Shown piece by piece: positions 63,241 through 64,000 of a stretch of DNA of 64,000 nt. Position 1 is the stretch's first letter; each line of letters begins with the position of its first letter. The notes below the pieces were generated by a model that made no database searches, was not told the DNA's origin, and worked only from the letters and a program-made list of their open reading frames with translations. Source of the stretch: Paenibacillus taichungensis (GTDB lineage: Bacteria; Bacillota; Bacilli; Paenibacillales; Paenibacillaceae); contig NZ_QEVW01000001.1 of assembly GCF_003287275.1 (NCBI RefSeq), forward strand, positions 310,001 to 374,000, written 5' to 3'. A program made the position numbers and the translations under genes.

Positions 63241-64000
63241 ATGAGCAAGAAAGCTAACAAAAAACCGAGAATTGGTACAGAAAAAATGACACTTCTCGAT
63301 TATATTATTTTCGCCGTATTACTTGTGCTTGCCCTGATGATCCTGATTCCGTTCTGGAATGTGATCATGATCTCCTTTGCAACACAAAAAGAATATGCTG
63401 ACAATCCATTTTTGATGTTCCCTAAAGAATGGACATTGGATTCCTACAAGGCGTTGTTCGCTGACGGAACGATTCTGTCGGGGTACAAAAATACAATTAT
63501 ATTGCTGGTCATCGGCTTGCCACTCAGCTTGTTCCTGACAACAAGCATGGCATATGGCCTTAGCCGCAACAAATTCCCGTTTAAGAAAATTATCTTTTTC
63601 TTGGTACTGTTCACCATGATCTTCAATGGTGGTATCGTACCGCTGTACCTGATCATGAAATCCCTTCATCTTACAGGTACGTTGTGGTCCGTTATCCTGG
63701 CGGGAAGTTTCAGCGCGTTTAACATGATTCTGATGATGAACTACTTCTACACCTTGCCTGAATCGCTGATGGAATCGGCGAGACTGGATGGAGCAGGAGA
63801 GTGGAGAATTCTGTTCTCTGTTGTTCTTCCGCTGGCTACACCCATTATGGCTACAATCACGTTGTTCTACGGGGTGGCTTACTGGAACAGTTGGTACGAT
63901 GCGATGATATTCCTTCGAAAAGCGGATCAGTTACCGCTCCAGAATGTACTCCGAAACATTATCGTGACATCTACGACGAATGCATCCAATGCATCCAGTG
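63241..64000 (+). CDS. Sugar ABC transporter permease (YtcP/MalG type), cut by window edge
   Basis: The frame is open from ATG at 63241 to the window end (253 codons visible). GAGGAGGGAAAATGAG precedes it. Several membrane segments and the EAA loop (ESLMESARLDGAGEWRILF) are visible. Together with the upstream permease it would form the heterodimer of a carbohydrate importer; the solute-binding protein presumably follows outside the window. Confidence 0.92.
   Translation, partial: MSKKANKKPRIGTEKMTLLDYIIFAVLLVLALMILIPFWNVIMISFATQKEYADNPFLMFPKEWTLDSYKALFADGTILSGYKNTIILLVIGLPLSLFLTTSMAYGLSRNKFPFKKIIFFLVLFTMIFNGGIVPLYLIMKSLHLTGTLWSVILAGSFSAFNMILMMNYFYTLPESLMESARLDGAGEWRILFSVVLPLATPIMATITLFYGVAYWNSWYDAMIFLRKADQLPLQNVLRNIIVTSTTNASNASS

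Overview
The window looks like a chromosomal segment of a mesophilic, spore-forming, low-to-mid-GC Firmicute, most probably Paenibacillus. The reasons are Bacillus-type gene sets (pheST, mutS2, ytxC-thrS, liaFSR, khtTU, alaR-alaT, metA-metI-metC), T-box and S-box leaders, strong Shine-Dalgarno sequences with frequent GTG/TTG starts, many sporulation genes (CotF-like proteins, a Spo0E-like phosphatase, a gamma-type SASP with a sigma-G-like promoter, YtxC, an AbrB-like regulator with 0A boxes) and LplB/YtcP-type sugar permeases at the right end. I see no prophage, IS element, CRISPR array, rRNA or tRNA gene. Genus assignment is inference from gene content.

Left third (1-30 kb). An ABC-F ATPase enters from the left. 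A T-box leader then precedes pheS-pheT. Next come a very large ZapA-like coiled-coil protein, a stand-alone CuA-type lipoprotein, mutS2 with small membrane and zinc-ribbon genes, an MFS transporter, a FAD oxidoreductase, two CotF-like spore coat genes and alaR-alaT. A Spo0E-like gene, lipoproteins, a shortened CobU-like protein and a PduO-type cobalamin adenosyltransferase follow. The segment continues with an RluA pseudouridine synthase, an ArsC/Spx-fold protein, a 5'-3' exonuclease behind a long structured leader, a phosphodiester glycosidase, a MOSC protein, a ROK sugar kinase, an HRDC protein and corA.

Middle (30-46 kb). A SAM-I riboswitch controls metA-metI-metC (methionine synthesis by transsulfuration). 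mqnC (futalosine menaquinone pathway), an aldo/keto reductase-alcohol dehydrogenase pair, a YitT protein and the khtT-khtU potassium/proton antiporter follow. Then come ytxC, a T-box-controlled thrS, a 3D-domain protein and the gamma-type SASP.

Right third (46-64 kb). Envelope-stress genes form two groups: liaF-liaS-liaR (LiaF with a His-rich linker), and an HtrA-like protease next to an OmpR/histidine-kinase pair. Housekeeping metabolism follows: ispH, DAHP synthase, an E. coli-type (GSI-beta) glutamine synthetase with a GlnR/TnrA box, serC, trmL and an AbrB-like regulator. The end holds a serine hydrolase-GNAT operon divergent from an esterase and sugar-ABC permease operon whose promoter carries duplicated operators.

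The least-explained parts are non-coding: the corA leader (29896-30149), the multi-helix element at 23790-23945, the inverted repeat before metA and the paired operators at 61287-61387. Starts were chosen by Shine-Dalgarno spacing and family N-termini. No searches were run.
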